Shown here: in pieces, positions 19,255 through 27,612 of the stretch
Numbering within the stretch: position 1 is the first letter of the stretch
Layout of the letters: each line of letters begins with the position of its first letter
Source: CAZZNQ01 sp964655775
Lineage (GTDB): Bacteria > Planctomycetota > Brocadiia > SM23-32
Length of the DNA: 64,000 nt
NCBI GenBank assembly: GCA_964655775.1
Contig: CAZZNQ010000011.1
Location: 1-64,000, forward strand
Direction: 5' to 3'
Notes under the pieces: generated by a model
Told to the model about the DNA's origin: nothing
The model's database searches: none
Seen by the model: only the letters and a program-made list of their open reading frames with translations
Program-made: the position numbers and the translations under genes

Positions 19255-19286
19255 ATGCATCAAACGCGGAAGAAAGGGGGCTGCTG

Positions 19287-19778
19287 ATGCGAAACACTCT
19301 GTTGGTGGCGGCAAGCATAGTCGTCGGCGCGCTGCTCCTGGGCGCGGCGCCGGACTTCGTGACGAGGGTCGAGTTCGACCGGTTGCGCGAGCGGGTGTCG
19401 GAACTGGAGCGGGACGTGGACCGGCTGCGGGAGGCCTCTCAGCCGGAGGTCCGGGACGGCTTCAGCGCGCGGACCGAGGATAAAGGGTACTGGCTTGTCC
19501 AGGGAGTGCGGTTCCACAATGACCAGAACGGTTTCATGTGGGCAAGCGGCGTCCTCCGCTACAACGGGCACACGTTCTGGCGCCGGGCGGCCGTGCAGTT
19601 GACGGCCTACGATGCGCGGGGCCGCGGCACCTCCGAGCTCATCAAGCTGGACGATCTGGCGCCCGGCACGAGCAGATGGTTCCGCGACGTGCAGTACGGC
19701 AAGGAACCCGCCGACGCCGTCGTCTCCATCGAGATCAAGTTCGTCCGCAACCGCAGCATCGACCTGGACGATCACTGA
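19287..19778 (+). CDS. Hypothetical exported coiled-coil protein with FxLYD-like domain
   Basis: A 163-residue protein. A signal peptide or membrane anchor spans residues 1-24, then a heptad-patterned coiled coil (VEFDRLRERVSELERDVDRL) of about 30 residues, then a beta-sandwich of about 95 residues. The sandwich contains GVLRYNGHTF, VQLTAYDARGRG and LAPGTSRWF, matching the FxLYD-type pattern found in many exported proteins. GGGGG lies at a normal distance before ATG 19287, and the gene starts 32 bp after the beta-helix gene, so both may be exported and work together. It overlaps the convergent creatininase gene by 7 bp. Confidence 0.65.
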   Translation: MRNTLLVAASIVVGALLLGAAPDFVTRVEFDRLRERVSELERDVDRLREASQPEVRDGFSARTEDKGYWLVQGVRFHNDQNGFMWASGVLRYNGHTFWRRAAVQLTAYDARGRGTSELIKLDDLAPGTSRWFRDVQYGKEPADAVVSIEIKFVRNRSIDLDDH

Positions 19779-20581
19779 CGGCCACCGGCGCCCTCCGCCT
19801 GCAGGTAGAACTCGGCCTGGAGGCCGGGGGTGACGTCGTCCGCCTTGATCGCCCGCATGCAGCACACGGCCTTTTCCACGCATGCTTCCAAGAGGAAGCG
19901 GCCTTTCTCGGCGCTTGCGACCCTGGCGTCCCCGGAGTAGTGCGTCGGATGCTCGGCGTACCAGCTCATGGGGTACTCGATGCCCTCCAGTTCGCGGCTC
20001 CCCCCGCGCGGCAGGCCGTCCTCAGGGTCGGTCAGCCGCTCCATCTTCACCAGTTGCGGGCGCAGGTAGCACATGACGCTGCTTTCCATCTCGTCGCCGT
20101 GATCGCCGAAATCAGTCCGGCGCATCTTCTGCCACCGCCGTTTGGCATCTTCGTCCAGGTCGAAGTAGTCCGTGGCGTAGGCCAGGTAGTCGCGTGGTTC
20201 GTCCAGCAGCGAGCGTAGGAAGTACTTCAGCAGGCTTCGGTTGCCGCCGTGGCCGTTCAGGATCAGGATGCGGCCGAAACCGTTCCGCGCGATCTCGTCC
20301 AGAACGGCCTCCAGCAACTCGAGGATCAGGCGGCGGCTGGTGCTGATTGTGCCGGCCGTGTGCCGCCCGGTGAATATCTTGCCGAACCAGTAACCCGGGA
20401 AGACAACCGCCGGCTCGACCTCCGCCGCCCGGCGTGCGACCTCATCGGCCCAGATCTGGTCCGTGCCCAACGGCAGGTGCGCGCCGTGCCGCTCGATGAC
20501 GCCGAAGGGCAGCAGGCACAGCCCCTGCGCCTCACGGACGGCGGACGGCAGGTCCTCCGAAGTCAGTTCAAGCCACTGCAT
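19772..20581 (-). CDS. Creatininase-family amidohydrolase (copy 1)
   Basis: A 269-residue protein of the creatininase superfamily, metal-dependent enzymes that open cyclic amides or act on formamidopyrimidines. Conserved metal ligands are recognisable: Glu in VIERHGAHLPLGTD with the following His and Asp, NGHGGN, and the Asp/His/Glu cluster FGDHGDEMESS. It begins 10 bp after the stop of the paralog encoded upstream, so the two are co-transcribed. The two copies share the same motif order but differ widely between motifs, so they are old duplicates with possibly different substrates. Confidence 0.88.
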   Translation of the reverse strand: MQWLELTSEDLPSAVREAQGLCLLPFGVIERHGAHLPLGTDQIWADEVARRAAEVEPAVVFPGYWFGKIFTGRHTAGTISTSRRLILELLEAVLDEIARNGFGRILILNGHGGNRSLLKYFLRSLLDEPRDYLAYATDYFDLDEDAKRRWQKMRRTDFGDHGDEMESSVMCYLRPQLVKMERLTDPEDGLPRGGSRELEGIEYPMSWYAEHPTHYSGDARVASAEKGRFLLEACVEKAVCCMRAIKADDVTPGLQAEFYLQAEGAGGRQ

Positions 20582-20590
20582 CGGCGCCCT

Positions 20591-21403
20591 CTACGTGTCG
20601 GTTTCCATTCCGGCCGTCGGCGCCTGCCGATGGAACTCGGCCGCCAGCCGCGGCGTGACGTCGTCGTCCTTGACGATTCGCATCAGGTGGGCCAGCCGGG
20701 TGCCCATCGCCTTCACGAGGAACTCGCCCTTCTCGGGAGTGGCAGCGGACGGATTACCGGCGAGGTGCGTCGGGAACCGCGCGTACCACCCCCAGGGGTT
20801 CCGCAGCCCCTCCAGGTGGGCCTGCATGTCGCGCGAAGTGCCGTCCTCCGGGTCGCGGAAGTTCGCCATCTTCACCGCCTCGGGGCGAAGATACATGATC
20901 TGGCTGGTCTCGCCCTCGCCTGCGTGGCCGCCGGTGTCCGTGCGCATCTCCGCCCACCTCTCGCGCGTCTCGCGGGCCATCTCGTAGCAGTTGAAGGCAT
21001 AGGGCACGTAGTCGGCGGGTTGATGCTGGTAGATTCGCATCAGGTAGCTGAGGAGACCGTCGTTGCCGCCGTGCGCATTGCATATGATGATCTTCTCGAA
21101 CCCGTTCCGGCCGATCTCGTCCAAAACGCTCTTGAGGAGACGCAGTAGCAGGTCGTGCGGCAGGGATACCGCGCCCGGCAGGTGGCGGGCCTCCGCGATC
21201 TGGCCCAGGTAGAACGCGGGGAACACGACGGCCGGCTCGATCTCCGCCGCGTGTCGCGCGACTCCCTCCGCCGCGATGGTGTCCGTACCGAGCGGAAGGT
21301 GCGGACCGTGGCGTTCCAGGCACCCGAGCGGCATCACGCACAGCCCCTCGCTTTGCCGGATGGCCTCCGGCATGTCATCGGACGTCAGGTCCATCCACTG
21401 CAT
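20591..21403 (-). CDS. Creatininase-family amidohydrolase (copy 2)
   Basis: A 270-residue creatininase-superfamily protein. LERHGPHLPLGTD, NAHGGN (the first Gly of NGHGGN is Ala here) and the GHAGEGETS acidic/histidine cluster supply the metal ligands; the Asp-His pair of the paralog's DHGDEMESS is replaced by GHAGEGETS. The start at 21403 follows AAGGAGA with correct spacing; an earlier in-frame start would fall in the gatB end region. It is first of the two-gene creatininase unit, only 34 bp after the gatB stop, and so may be read through from the gatB promoter. Confidence 0.87.
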   Translation of the reverse strand: MQWMDLTSDDMPEAIRQSEGLCVMPLGCLERHGPHLPLGTDTIAAEGVARHAAEIEPAVVFPAFYLGQIAEARHLPGAVSLPHDLLLRLLKSVLDEIGRNGFEKIIICNAHGGNDGLLSYLMRIYQHQPADYVPYAFNCYEMARETRERWAEMRTDTGGHAGEGETSQIMYLRPEAVKMANFRDPEDGTSRDMQAHLEGLRNPWGWYARFPTHLAGNPSAATPEKGEFLVKAMGTRLAHLMRIVKDDDVTPRLAAEFHRQAPTAGMETDT

Positions 21404-21437
21404 CCGCCAGTCTCCTTGCGAAAGGAACAATCGCTCC

Positions 21438-22889
21438 TCAGGATTCCGACGCCATCTCGTCCAGCCGCGCGCGCAGCAACTGATTGGCCAGGCGCGGATC
21501 GGCTTTGCCTTGTGTGGCTCGCATCACCTGGCCCACCAGCGGGCCCACGGCCTGCTTCTTGCCGCCCATGTAGTCTTGCACCATCTTCGGGTTGTCGTCG
21601 ATCACTTGCTCGATCACCGGGGCGAGCGCGGACTCGTCGCTTATCTGCTCGACGCCTTCCTCCTCGACCAGGGCGGCGGCTTCCTTGCCGGTGCGCACCA
21701 TCTTCTCCATGATGTCGCGCGCCACGTTGGCGTTGATCTTGCCGTCGTCGAGAAGCTCAACCAGGCCGGCCATGCGCTCCGGCGGTATCTCGAACTCGTC
21801 CATGGTGATGCTGCGTTCATTCACCTCGCGCAGCACCTCGTTCAGTATCCAGTTGGCGGTGCTGGTCGGGGCGTCATGGAAGGCCAGGCAAGCCTCGTAG
21901 TAGTCGGCCACCTCGCGCTGGTCGGTGAGCACGGTCGCGTTGTACTCGCTGAGCCCCAGATCGTCCACGAAACGGCGGCGCCGCACCATCGGCAGCTCCG
22001 GCAGTGAAGCCGTCACCTGCTCCATCATCCGGTCGGATATCTCGACCGGCAACAGGTCGGGATCCGGGAAGTAGCGGTAATCCTGCGCTTCCTCCTTGGT
22101 TCGCATGCGGCCGGTGCGGTTGCGCGCCTCGTCCCACAGGCGCGTCTCCATCGCCACGCTCTCGCCCTGGCGGAGCGCCCTGGCCTGCCTGCGTATCTCC
22201 CACTCGAGCGCGCCGCGCACGGCCTTCATCGAGTTCAGGTTCTTCACCTCTACGCGCGCGCCTAGCTCGGTGGCGCCCTTCGGACGCAAGCTGATGCTGG
22301 CCTCAAAGCGGAGCGATCCCTCCTGCATCTTGCAGTCGGAGACGCGGGTGTAGAGGAGTATCTGACGCAGCGTCTGCATGAAGGCGTCGGCGTCCTCGAC
22401 GCTGCGCATGTCCGGCGCGCTGACAATCTCCAGCAGCGGCGTCCCGGCGCGGTTCAGGTCCACCAGGCTGTAATCGGCCCCCGGGTGCTCGGCGTGGACG
22501 TTCTTCCCGGCGTCCTCCTCCAGGTGCACGTTCGAGATGCGGATCTCCTTCGTGCCGCCTTCGACGGGTATCTCCAGCACCCCGTCCTCGCCCAGGTTGC
22601 GGTAGTTCTGGGATATCTGGTAGTTCTTGGGCAGGTCGGGGTAGTAGTAGTTCTTGCGGTCGAAGTAGGTGGTGCGGTTGATTCGCGCCTTCAGCGCCAG
22701 CGCGGCGCGCAATGCCAGTTCGAACGCCTGCCGGTTCATGACGGGCAAGACGCCCGGCATGCCGAGGCAGATGGGGCAGGTCTGCGTGTTGGGCGACTGG
22801 CCGAAGCGCGTGCTACACCGGCACCATAGCTTGCTCTCGGTCAGCAGCTCGGCGTGCGTCTCCAGCCCGATTACGACCTCGTATTCCAT
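21438..22889 (-). CDS. gatB: Aspartyl/glutamyl-tRNA(Asn/Gln) amidotransferase subunit B
   Basis: A 483-residue full-length GatB. It activates and transamidates Glu-tRNA(Gln) and/or Asp-tRNA(Asn) within the GatCAB complex. The signature EYEVVIGLETHAEL is at the N-terminus, followed by the zinc-site cysteines in WCRCST and TCPICLGMPG, the PDLPKNYQISQ block, DLNRAGTPLLEIVS and a complete C-terminal YqeY-like helical tail ending in QLLRARLDEMASES. GatA and GatC are not in the window, so the genes are split in this genome. It has its own promoter at 22942-22971 and precedes the creatininase genes by only 34 bp. Confidence 0.97.
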   Translation of the reverse strand: MEYEVVIGLETHAELLTESKLWCRCSTRFGQSPNTQTCPICLGMPGVLPVMNRQAFELALRAALALKARINRTTYFDRKNYYYPDLPKNYQISQNYRNLGEDGVLEIPVEGGTKEIRISNVHLEEDAGKNVHAEHPGADYSLVDLNRAGTPLLEIVSAPDMRSVEDADAFMQTLRQILLYTRVSDCKMQEGSLRFEASISLRPKGATELGARVEVKNLNSMKAVRGALEWEIRRQARALRQGESVAMETRLWDEARNRTGRMRTKEEAQDYRYFPDPDLLPVEISDRMMEQVTASLPELPMVRRRRFVDDLGLSEYNATVLTDQREVADYYEACLAFHDAPTSTANWILNEVLREVNERSITMDEFEIPPERMAGLVELLDDGKINANVARDIMEKMVRTGKEAAALVEEEGVEQISDESALAPVIEQVIDDNPKMVQDYMGGKKQAVGPLVGQVMRATQGKADPRLANQLLRARLDEMASES

Positions 22890-22941
22890 GGCGGCGTTCC
22901 GTGGTCTGGCTTCCAGAAGGGGGTGAGCTCTGCAACGGCAT

Positions 22942-22971
22942 AGGATACCACCTGCGCCCAGGACCGTCCAA
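22942..22971 (-). promoter_or_regulatory. Predicted gatB promoter
   Basis: Minus strand -35 TTGGAC (22966-22971), 18-bp spacer, -10 TATCCT (22942-22947), about 50 bp upstream of the gatB start. Confidence 0.55.
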
Positions 22972-22985
22972 GGAACCAGGGTCCC

Positions 22986-24839
22986 TCACCTGTAGAGCTC
23001 CGGGCAGGCGCCGCAGCGCGAGCAGTCGGCGACGCGGCAGTCGGGCGTCATCTCGCAGCGGCGCGCTTTGTCCCGTTCTCGCAACAGGAAGTCCTTGCTC
23101 ACGCGGCAGTCGACGTGGTCCCAGGGCAGTGGCTCTTCGTCGGACCGCCGACGGTTCGCGTAGTCCTCCATTCGGAGCCCCTCCACCCCGAACGCCTCCT
23201 GCCAGCGCTGGAAACTGAAGTGCTCGCCCCAGGCGTCGAACCGGGCACCGTCGCGCCACGCGCGCTCGATCACCTCCGCCAGGCGCCGGTCTCCCCGGGC
23301 GAGGGCGGCCTCCACCAGGCTGCGCTCCGGCTCGTGGAACATGTAGCGCACCGACCGGAGCCTGCCCGTGCTGCGGATGCGGTCCATGGCCGCGCGGATC
23401 GTTTCCAACTCGGCCATCGGCTCCCATTGGAACGGCGTGTGGGGTTTGGGCACGAACGGGCTGATGGTCACGTTGACCTGCGCGGGGCCGTTGTCCACCT
23501 CGCGGCGCAGGTTGCTGACCCGCTCCGAGAGGGCGACGATGGCGTCGATGTCCTCCTCCGTTTCGGTGGGCAGACCGATCATGAAGTAGAGCTTGATCTT
23601 TCGCCAACCGGCCTCGAACGCCGCCCGCGCGCCCGACAGCAGCTCTTCGTCCGTGATGTCCTTGTTGATGACTCGGCGCAGGCGCTCGGTGCCCGCCTCG
23701 GGCGCAACCGTCAGTCCGCTCTTGCGGACCTTGGACAGCATGCGGGGCAGCAGCTCCAACTGGTCGCTCACGCGCAGACTGGGCAGCGAGATGCTGATGC
23801 CGCGCGGCTCGGCGAAGTCGTTCACCCGTCGGAGCAGATCCTGGAAGCCCTTGTAGTCGCTGGAGGACAGCGAGGAGAGGGCGACCTCGTCGTAACCTGT
23901 GTTGTAGTAGGTCTGCTGCAGCTGTCGGACGAGTTCGTCCGCCGATCGCATGCGTTGAGGGCGTCCGAGCATGCCCGCCTGGCAGAACCGGCATCCGCGC
24001 GTGCAGCCCCGCATAATCTCCAGGTTGATTCGGTCATGCACCACCTCCACCGAGGGCACGATGGGCGCGGTCGGAAAAGGCACGGAGCCCAGGTCCGAGA
24101 CGTGGGCGGAGCGGACGGGACAGGGCAGGTCGCCCGACGTGGGCTTCACGCCGGTGAAGGCCCCATCCGGGGCGTACTGCGGCTCGTAGAGTGCCGGTGC
24201 GTAGACGCCCGGGACGCTGCGGGCCGCCTCCGCGATGATCGTCTGGCGTGACGCTTCCCGGGCCTTGGCCTTCCGCACGAGCCGCAGGAAATCGACGATG
24301 CTCTCCTCGGCGTCGCCGATGAAGAACAGGTCGATGAAGGGCGCCATCGGCTCGGGCGAAGTCGTGCCCGGTCCTCCGGCGATGACAACCGGGTCCTCGA
24401 CGCCCCGGTCGCAGCCGCGCAAGGGAACGCCGGCCAGATCGAGCATGGCCAGCACGTTCGTGCAGAGCATCTCGTACTGGAAGCTGAACCCCACGACGTC
24501 GAACTCCCGAACGGGGCGGAAACTCTCCACCGCATACAGCGGGATTCCGTGCTCGCGCAGCCGGTCATGCATGTCCGGCCAGACGGCGTAGGCCCGCTCG
24601 GCCGCGGCCCAGTCCAGACCGTTGATGATCGCGTAGAGGATCTGGTAGCCCAGGAACGACATCCCCACTTCGTATGTGTCCGGGAACAGCAGCGCGACGT
24701 CGACCTCGACCTCCGAGGGAGGTTTACGGATCGAGTTGACCTCGCCTCCGATGTAGCGTCCGGGTGTCTCGACGTACATCAGGATGCGCTCCACCAGCGT
24801 GCGGTGGATGCGGTCGGGGTCGTTAATCTCGGGCTTCAT
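22986..24839 (-). CDS. TIGR03960-type B12-binding-fold radical SAM protein
   Basis: A 617-residue protein with an N-terminal cobalamin-binding-like fold (GMSFLGYQILYAII, the VVGFSFQYEM and GGPGTTSPEP segments) and a central radical SAM domain whose [4Fe-4S] cysteines are Cys279, Cys283 and Cys286 in GCTRGCRFC. A final domain ends in a second cysteine cluster (CEMTPDCRVADCSRCGAC). This organisation is that of the widespread TIGR03960 family, usually found beside a DUF2344 partner and tied to tRNA or ribosome biology by context; no partner is seen here. Function is not established. It is followed after about 100 bp by gatB, which has a separate promoter. Confidence 0.88.
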   Translation of the reverse strand: MKPEINDPDRIHRTLVERILMYVETPGRYIGGEVNSIRKPPSEVEVDVALLFPDTYEVGMSFLGYQILYAIINGLDWAAAERAYAVWPDMHDRLREHGIPLYAVESFRPVREFDVVGFSFQYEMLCTNVLAMLDLAGVPLRGCDRGVEDPVVIAGGPGTTSPEPMAPFIDLFFIGDAEESIVDFLRLVRKAKAREASRQTIIAEAARSVPGVYAPALYEPQYAPDGAFTGVKPTSGDLPCPVRSAHVSDLGSVPFPTAPIVPSVEVVHDRINLEIMRGCTRGCRFCQAGMLGRPQRMRSADELVRQLQQTYYNTGYDEVALSSLSSSDYKGFQDLLRRVNDFAEPRGISISLPSLRVSDQLELLPRMLSKVRKSGLTVAPEAGTERLRRVINKDITDEELLSGARAAFEAGWRKIKLYFMIGLPTETEEDIDAIVALSERVSNLRREVDNGPAQVNVTISPFVPKPHTPFQWEPMAELETIRAAMDRIRSTGRLRSVRYMFHEPERSLVEAALARGDRRLAEVIERAWRDGARFDAWGEHFSFQRWQEAFGVEGLRMEDYANRRRSDEEPLPWDHVDCRVSKDFLLRERDKARRCEMTPDCRVADCSRCGACPELYR

Positions 24840-25028
24840 GTGACGACAGCGCCCCTGATTGTGGTCGGTTGTCTACGTAAGTGTTTCTGCCAGAATCACA
24901 TACAGCTACTGACTGGATGAATGGATCCCGCTGGATGCGATGGCCGGTTCAGTGCGACACCGGGCGTATCGCCTCTGGGAGTGTAGCACACGGCGCCGGC
25001 GGCGTCCACGAAGGCCGGCGGCAATGCC

Positions 25029-25058
25029 TTGCCTCGGACACGTCCTGTCACTTAGAAT
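25029..25058 (+). promoter_or_regulatory. Predicted promoter of the zinc-ribbon gene
   Basis: -35 TTGCCT (25029-25034), 18-bp spacer, -10 TAGAAT (25053-25058), only about 20 bp before the start codon, so the leader is very short but still holds the GGAGGAG ribosome binding site. Confidence 0.5.
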
Positions 25059-25077
25059 AGTATGTCTGGAGGAGAAC

Positions 25078-25662
25078 ATGAGCAAGGTCAAAACGCCGGC
25101 CGGAATGGTGCGTATAGACTGCGTCTGCGGGGGGGAGGTCCGTCTCGATCCGCACCTGCTTGGACACGTCATACCGTGCCCGCACTGTGGGCGCTATCTG
25201 CGGCCGGCGCTGCAGTTCCTCCTCGTAGACCAGTCCCTGGCCCCCAACCTGACCGTGCAATGCACCTGCGGCAGGTTCCTGGTCGATTCACCGGACAAGG
25301 TGGGCAAGCGCGTGCGCTGCAAGATGTGCAAGAGCCACCTGATGATGCCCCAGCCGGTGGTGAAGTTCAACCGCGAGGGCATCGTGCGTGTGCCGCGCAA
25401 GGTTCTCCAGAACCAGCTTACGCGCGCCCAGCAGCGCCAGGAGCGGGCGCCGAAGGAGCTGACCCGACTCGAGAGCGCCGCGCACAGGGGGCGGATCACT
25501 CTCGGGCCGGGGGAGCACATCTGCGCGAACCCCGAGTGCGGCGCGCTCTTGCGGCCGAACGCCATCGTCTGCCACCGTTGCGGCGTCAACCGCCTGAGCG
25601 GTCAACGCTATCACGGGAAGGGCCCCGACGAGGACCCCGTCGGCGATTGGAGAGAAGTCTGA
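25078..25662 (+). CDS. Triple zinc-ribbon protein
   Basis: A 194-residue soluble protein with three successive zinc-binding knuckle pairs: CVCG with CPHCG (about residues 14-39), CTCG with CKMCK (about 61-85), and CANPECG with CHRCG (about 151-172). The linker between the second and third ribbons is basic and helical. Its function is unknown; such arrays often mediate nucleic-acid or protein contacts. The start at 25078 is preceded by GGAGGAG. The following galactokinase-like gene starts 59 bp later on the same strand, so the two may be expressed together, though no functional link is evident. Confidence 0.75.
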   Translation: MSKVKTPAGMVRIDCVCGGEVRLDPHLLGHVIPCPHCGRYLRPALQFLLVDQSLAPNLTVQCTCGRFLVDSPDKVGKRVRCKMCKSHLMMPQPVVKFNREGIVRVPRKVLQNQLTRAQQRQERAPKELTRLESAAHRGRITLGPGEHICANPECGALLRPNAIVCHRCGVNRLSGQRYHGKGPDEDPVGDWREV

Positions 25663-25721
25663 CTCCGGGCTCGGGTTCCACCTGCGCACCGATTGTAATC
25701 CTGCATTCATGGGACCGCAGT

Positions 25722-26906
25722 ATGCGAACCGAAATCAGCCTCGATCCGGCCGCGCTCTACCAGTTCAGCCTGCCGCACGCGGTGCGCGTCATCGGCGAAC
25801 ACCAGCATCTGATAGGATGCGGCGCGTTGGCCCTGGCGACACAGTATCGCGTTCGCGTCAGCGTGGAGGAGACCCCCGACGAATTGACGGTCAGCTTCTT
25901 CGGCACCATGGAGGGCGACCGCGCGGGTGAGGAGCGCGAGACGGTTCCACTGGACGCTCAGGATGGCATGGCCGGCCGGCGAGAGGACTGGTTGCGGGCG
26001 ATCAGGCAGGATGCTCCGAGCTTCTCGTCCGACACCGAGGGGCTTGACATCCGGCTGGACCTGGGCGGCCTGTGGCGCGCGTGCCCGCCGACCGTCCTGG
26101 CTGTGTCACCGGCCGTCTGCGCGGGCCTTGCGGTAGCAGTCTCGGCTCACCGGGGGCGCGCTTCCTCCGCGTCCGCCGCCGAACTGACCGAGCGGGCCTG
26201 CAACCTGCGCGCGGCGGCGCTGGACACGCCGGCCCAGAGCGCGGGACGGTTCTACGCCGAGTGCCTTCTCGGCATCGAGGGCGGCGCCGGCTACGTGGAG
26301 CCCGGAGGCGCTTCCCTGAACGTGCAGCAGCTCCTCCCGCCGGAATCGCTGGCGTTGGCGCTGCTGCCGGCGGATCGGCTGCCCCCGTTCGACGACGGCG
26401 TCGAGCGCAACCTGCTCGAACAGGTCGCACGGGTGCGCTCGGAGATAGGCGACGTGCGTGCCGGCGACGACGCGGCTCTGGCGGCGCTGTTCGCACTGCC
26501 GGACGACGTCGTCGGCGAGTCGGGGAAGGCCACACTCTACGGGCTGCTGCGCATAACGCAGATGGCGGAATCCTTTGTGGAACGCGTGATGAGCGAACAC
26601 CCGGCCGACAACGACGTGCTGGCGGAGATCTGCGACGAGGAGAGCGCTATCCTGGCCGACTACTTCGGGTTCCCCGATGCGTATGCCGGCCTGCGCGCGC
26701 GCGCCGCCGAGGCGGGCGCGCTGGGCGTGAAGGTCACCTGGGCGCTTGGGGGCCTGCCGGCCGCCGTCATTGTGGCACCGGGACGCCGGGACGGCGTACT
26801 GTCTGACCTGCGCAACCGAATGCCGCAAGCGTGGCTCCTGCCGCTGAACCTGTCTACTTACGGCCTCCTGCGGGCCGAGGACGAACCGGAGGGGCAGACG
26901 ATGTGA
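25722..26906 (+). CDS. Divergent galactokinase-like GHMP-superfamily protein
   Basis: A 394-residue protein whose N-terminal segment LPHAVRVIGEHQHLIGCGALAL aligns in pattern with the galactokinase signature (GRVNLIGEHTDY and following). Later parts match in order, but the GHMP ATP-binding loop (normally PxGLSSSA) reads SPAVCAGLAV and the third motif around GAGYVEPGG is also unusual. It may therefore be a non-catalytic or differently acting relative, as Gal3-like galactokinase regulators are. No Leloir-pathway genes are nearby. The ATG at 25722 has only a weak ribosome binding site, so a slightly different start is possible. Confidence 0.5.
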   Translation: MRTEISLDPAALYQFSLPHAVRVIGEHQHLIGCGALALATQYRVRVSVEETPDELTVSFFGTMEGDRAGEERETVPLDAQDGMAGRREDWLRAIRQDAPSFSSDTEGLDIRLDLGGLWRACPPTVLAVSPAVCAGLAVAVSAHRGRASSASAAELTERACNLRAAALDTPAQSAGRFYAECLLGIEGGAGYVEPGGASLNVQQLLPPESLALALLPADRLPPFDDGVERNLLEQVARVRSEIGDVRAGDDAALAALFALPDDVVGESGKATLYGLLRITQMAESFVERVMSEHPADNDVLAEICDEESAILADYFGFPDAYAGLRARAAEAGALGVKVTWALGGLPAAVIVAPGRRDGVLSDLRNRMPQAWLLPLNLSTYGLLRAEDEPEGQTM

Positions 26907-26939
26907 GACCATACCGACTCTAAGCGGCTTGTTCGGCGC

Positions 26940-27434
26940 TCAGTCGGGGACGGTTTCGCCTGCTGCCTCCGAAGGTTCTTCGGCCCCCTGCACCTGTTCA
27001 TCTTCCACTGTTGCCGACATCGGCAGAACGGGGATGCTGACGACGAACGGCTGCTTCTGCTGGAAATCCTGCGCTAGCCTCTGCTGGAGCATCAATGCCA
27101 GGGGCGCCGGGCCTTTGACCAGCAGCAGGTCATTGAGTTCCGACTCAACCGTGCGCTGCCCCGGCGGCTGCCAGCCGCCCACGGCTCCTTCGATGAGCGT
27201 GTAGCCGCCCGCAATCTCGGCCACGTCCCGAAGCAGGTCGGCTCGCTGCTTGATCGGAGGCGAGCCGTCCGGCAGCGTGACCGGAATCCAGGCGATGTGC
27301 AGCATCTGGTCCGGGCTGAACTGGACCACAATGCTGGTGTTGTGAATCTTGTTGTTGGCCGCACAGCCGGCCAGAACGGTAACGACGAAGATCAGGGACA
27401 GAACCCGGAGGTAACGGCCGAGATGCCGATGCAT
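26940..27434 (-). CDS. Hypothetical lipoprotein
   Basis: A 164-residue predicted lipoprotein. The N-terminus is basic, a hydrophobic core follows, and the lipobox VLAGC places the lipidated cysteine at about residue 23. The mature part is rich in Pro, Gln and Leu and has no recognised domain. The start at 27434 is preceded by AAGGAG with ideal spacing; upstream in-frame codons are outside the signal peptide pattern. It is divergent from the deiminase-like gene at 27613 and has its own promoter. Confidence 0.7.
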   Translation of the reverse strand: MHRHLGRYLRVLSLIFVVTVLAGCAANNKIHNTSIVVQFSPDQMLHIAWIPVTLPDGSPPIKQRADLLRDVAEIAGGYTLIEGAVGGWQPPGQRTVESELNDLLLVKGPAPLALMLQQRLAQDFQQKQPFVVSIPVLPMSATVEDEQVQGAEEPSEAAGETVPD

Positions 27435-27471
27435 TTCGCGACTCCTTCGTGATGAGTAATGGCTTCCCCTT

Positions 27472-27500
27472 TCAATAACAGGGGCGGCAAGGAAAGTCAA
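27472..27500 (-). promoter_or_regulatory. Predicted promoter of the lipoprotein gene
   Basis: Minus strand -35 TTGACT (27495-27500), 17-bp spacer, -10 TATTGA (27472-27477), about 40 bp upstream of the start codon. Confidence 0.5.
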
Positions 27501-27612
27501 GAATCTTGGCTTCTCTGGAACAAGATAGCCCGGTTAAGGAACTATAAGAGTGGAGTACTGGCGGCAAGTCACTTTCTTTTGGGGAGTTCATCAAAGACTG
27601 ACGGAGTCAGCA

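Noticed and set aside
25062..25721. Long upstream extension of the galactokinase-like frame
   Set aside because: It overlaps the zinc-ribbon gene in another frame, is Arg/Gly/Ala-rich and has no homologous pattern.
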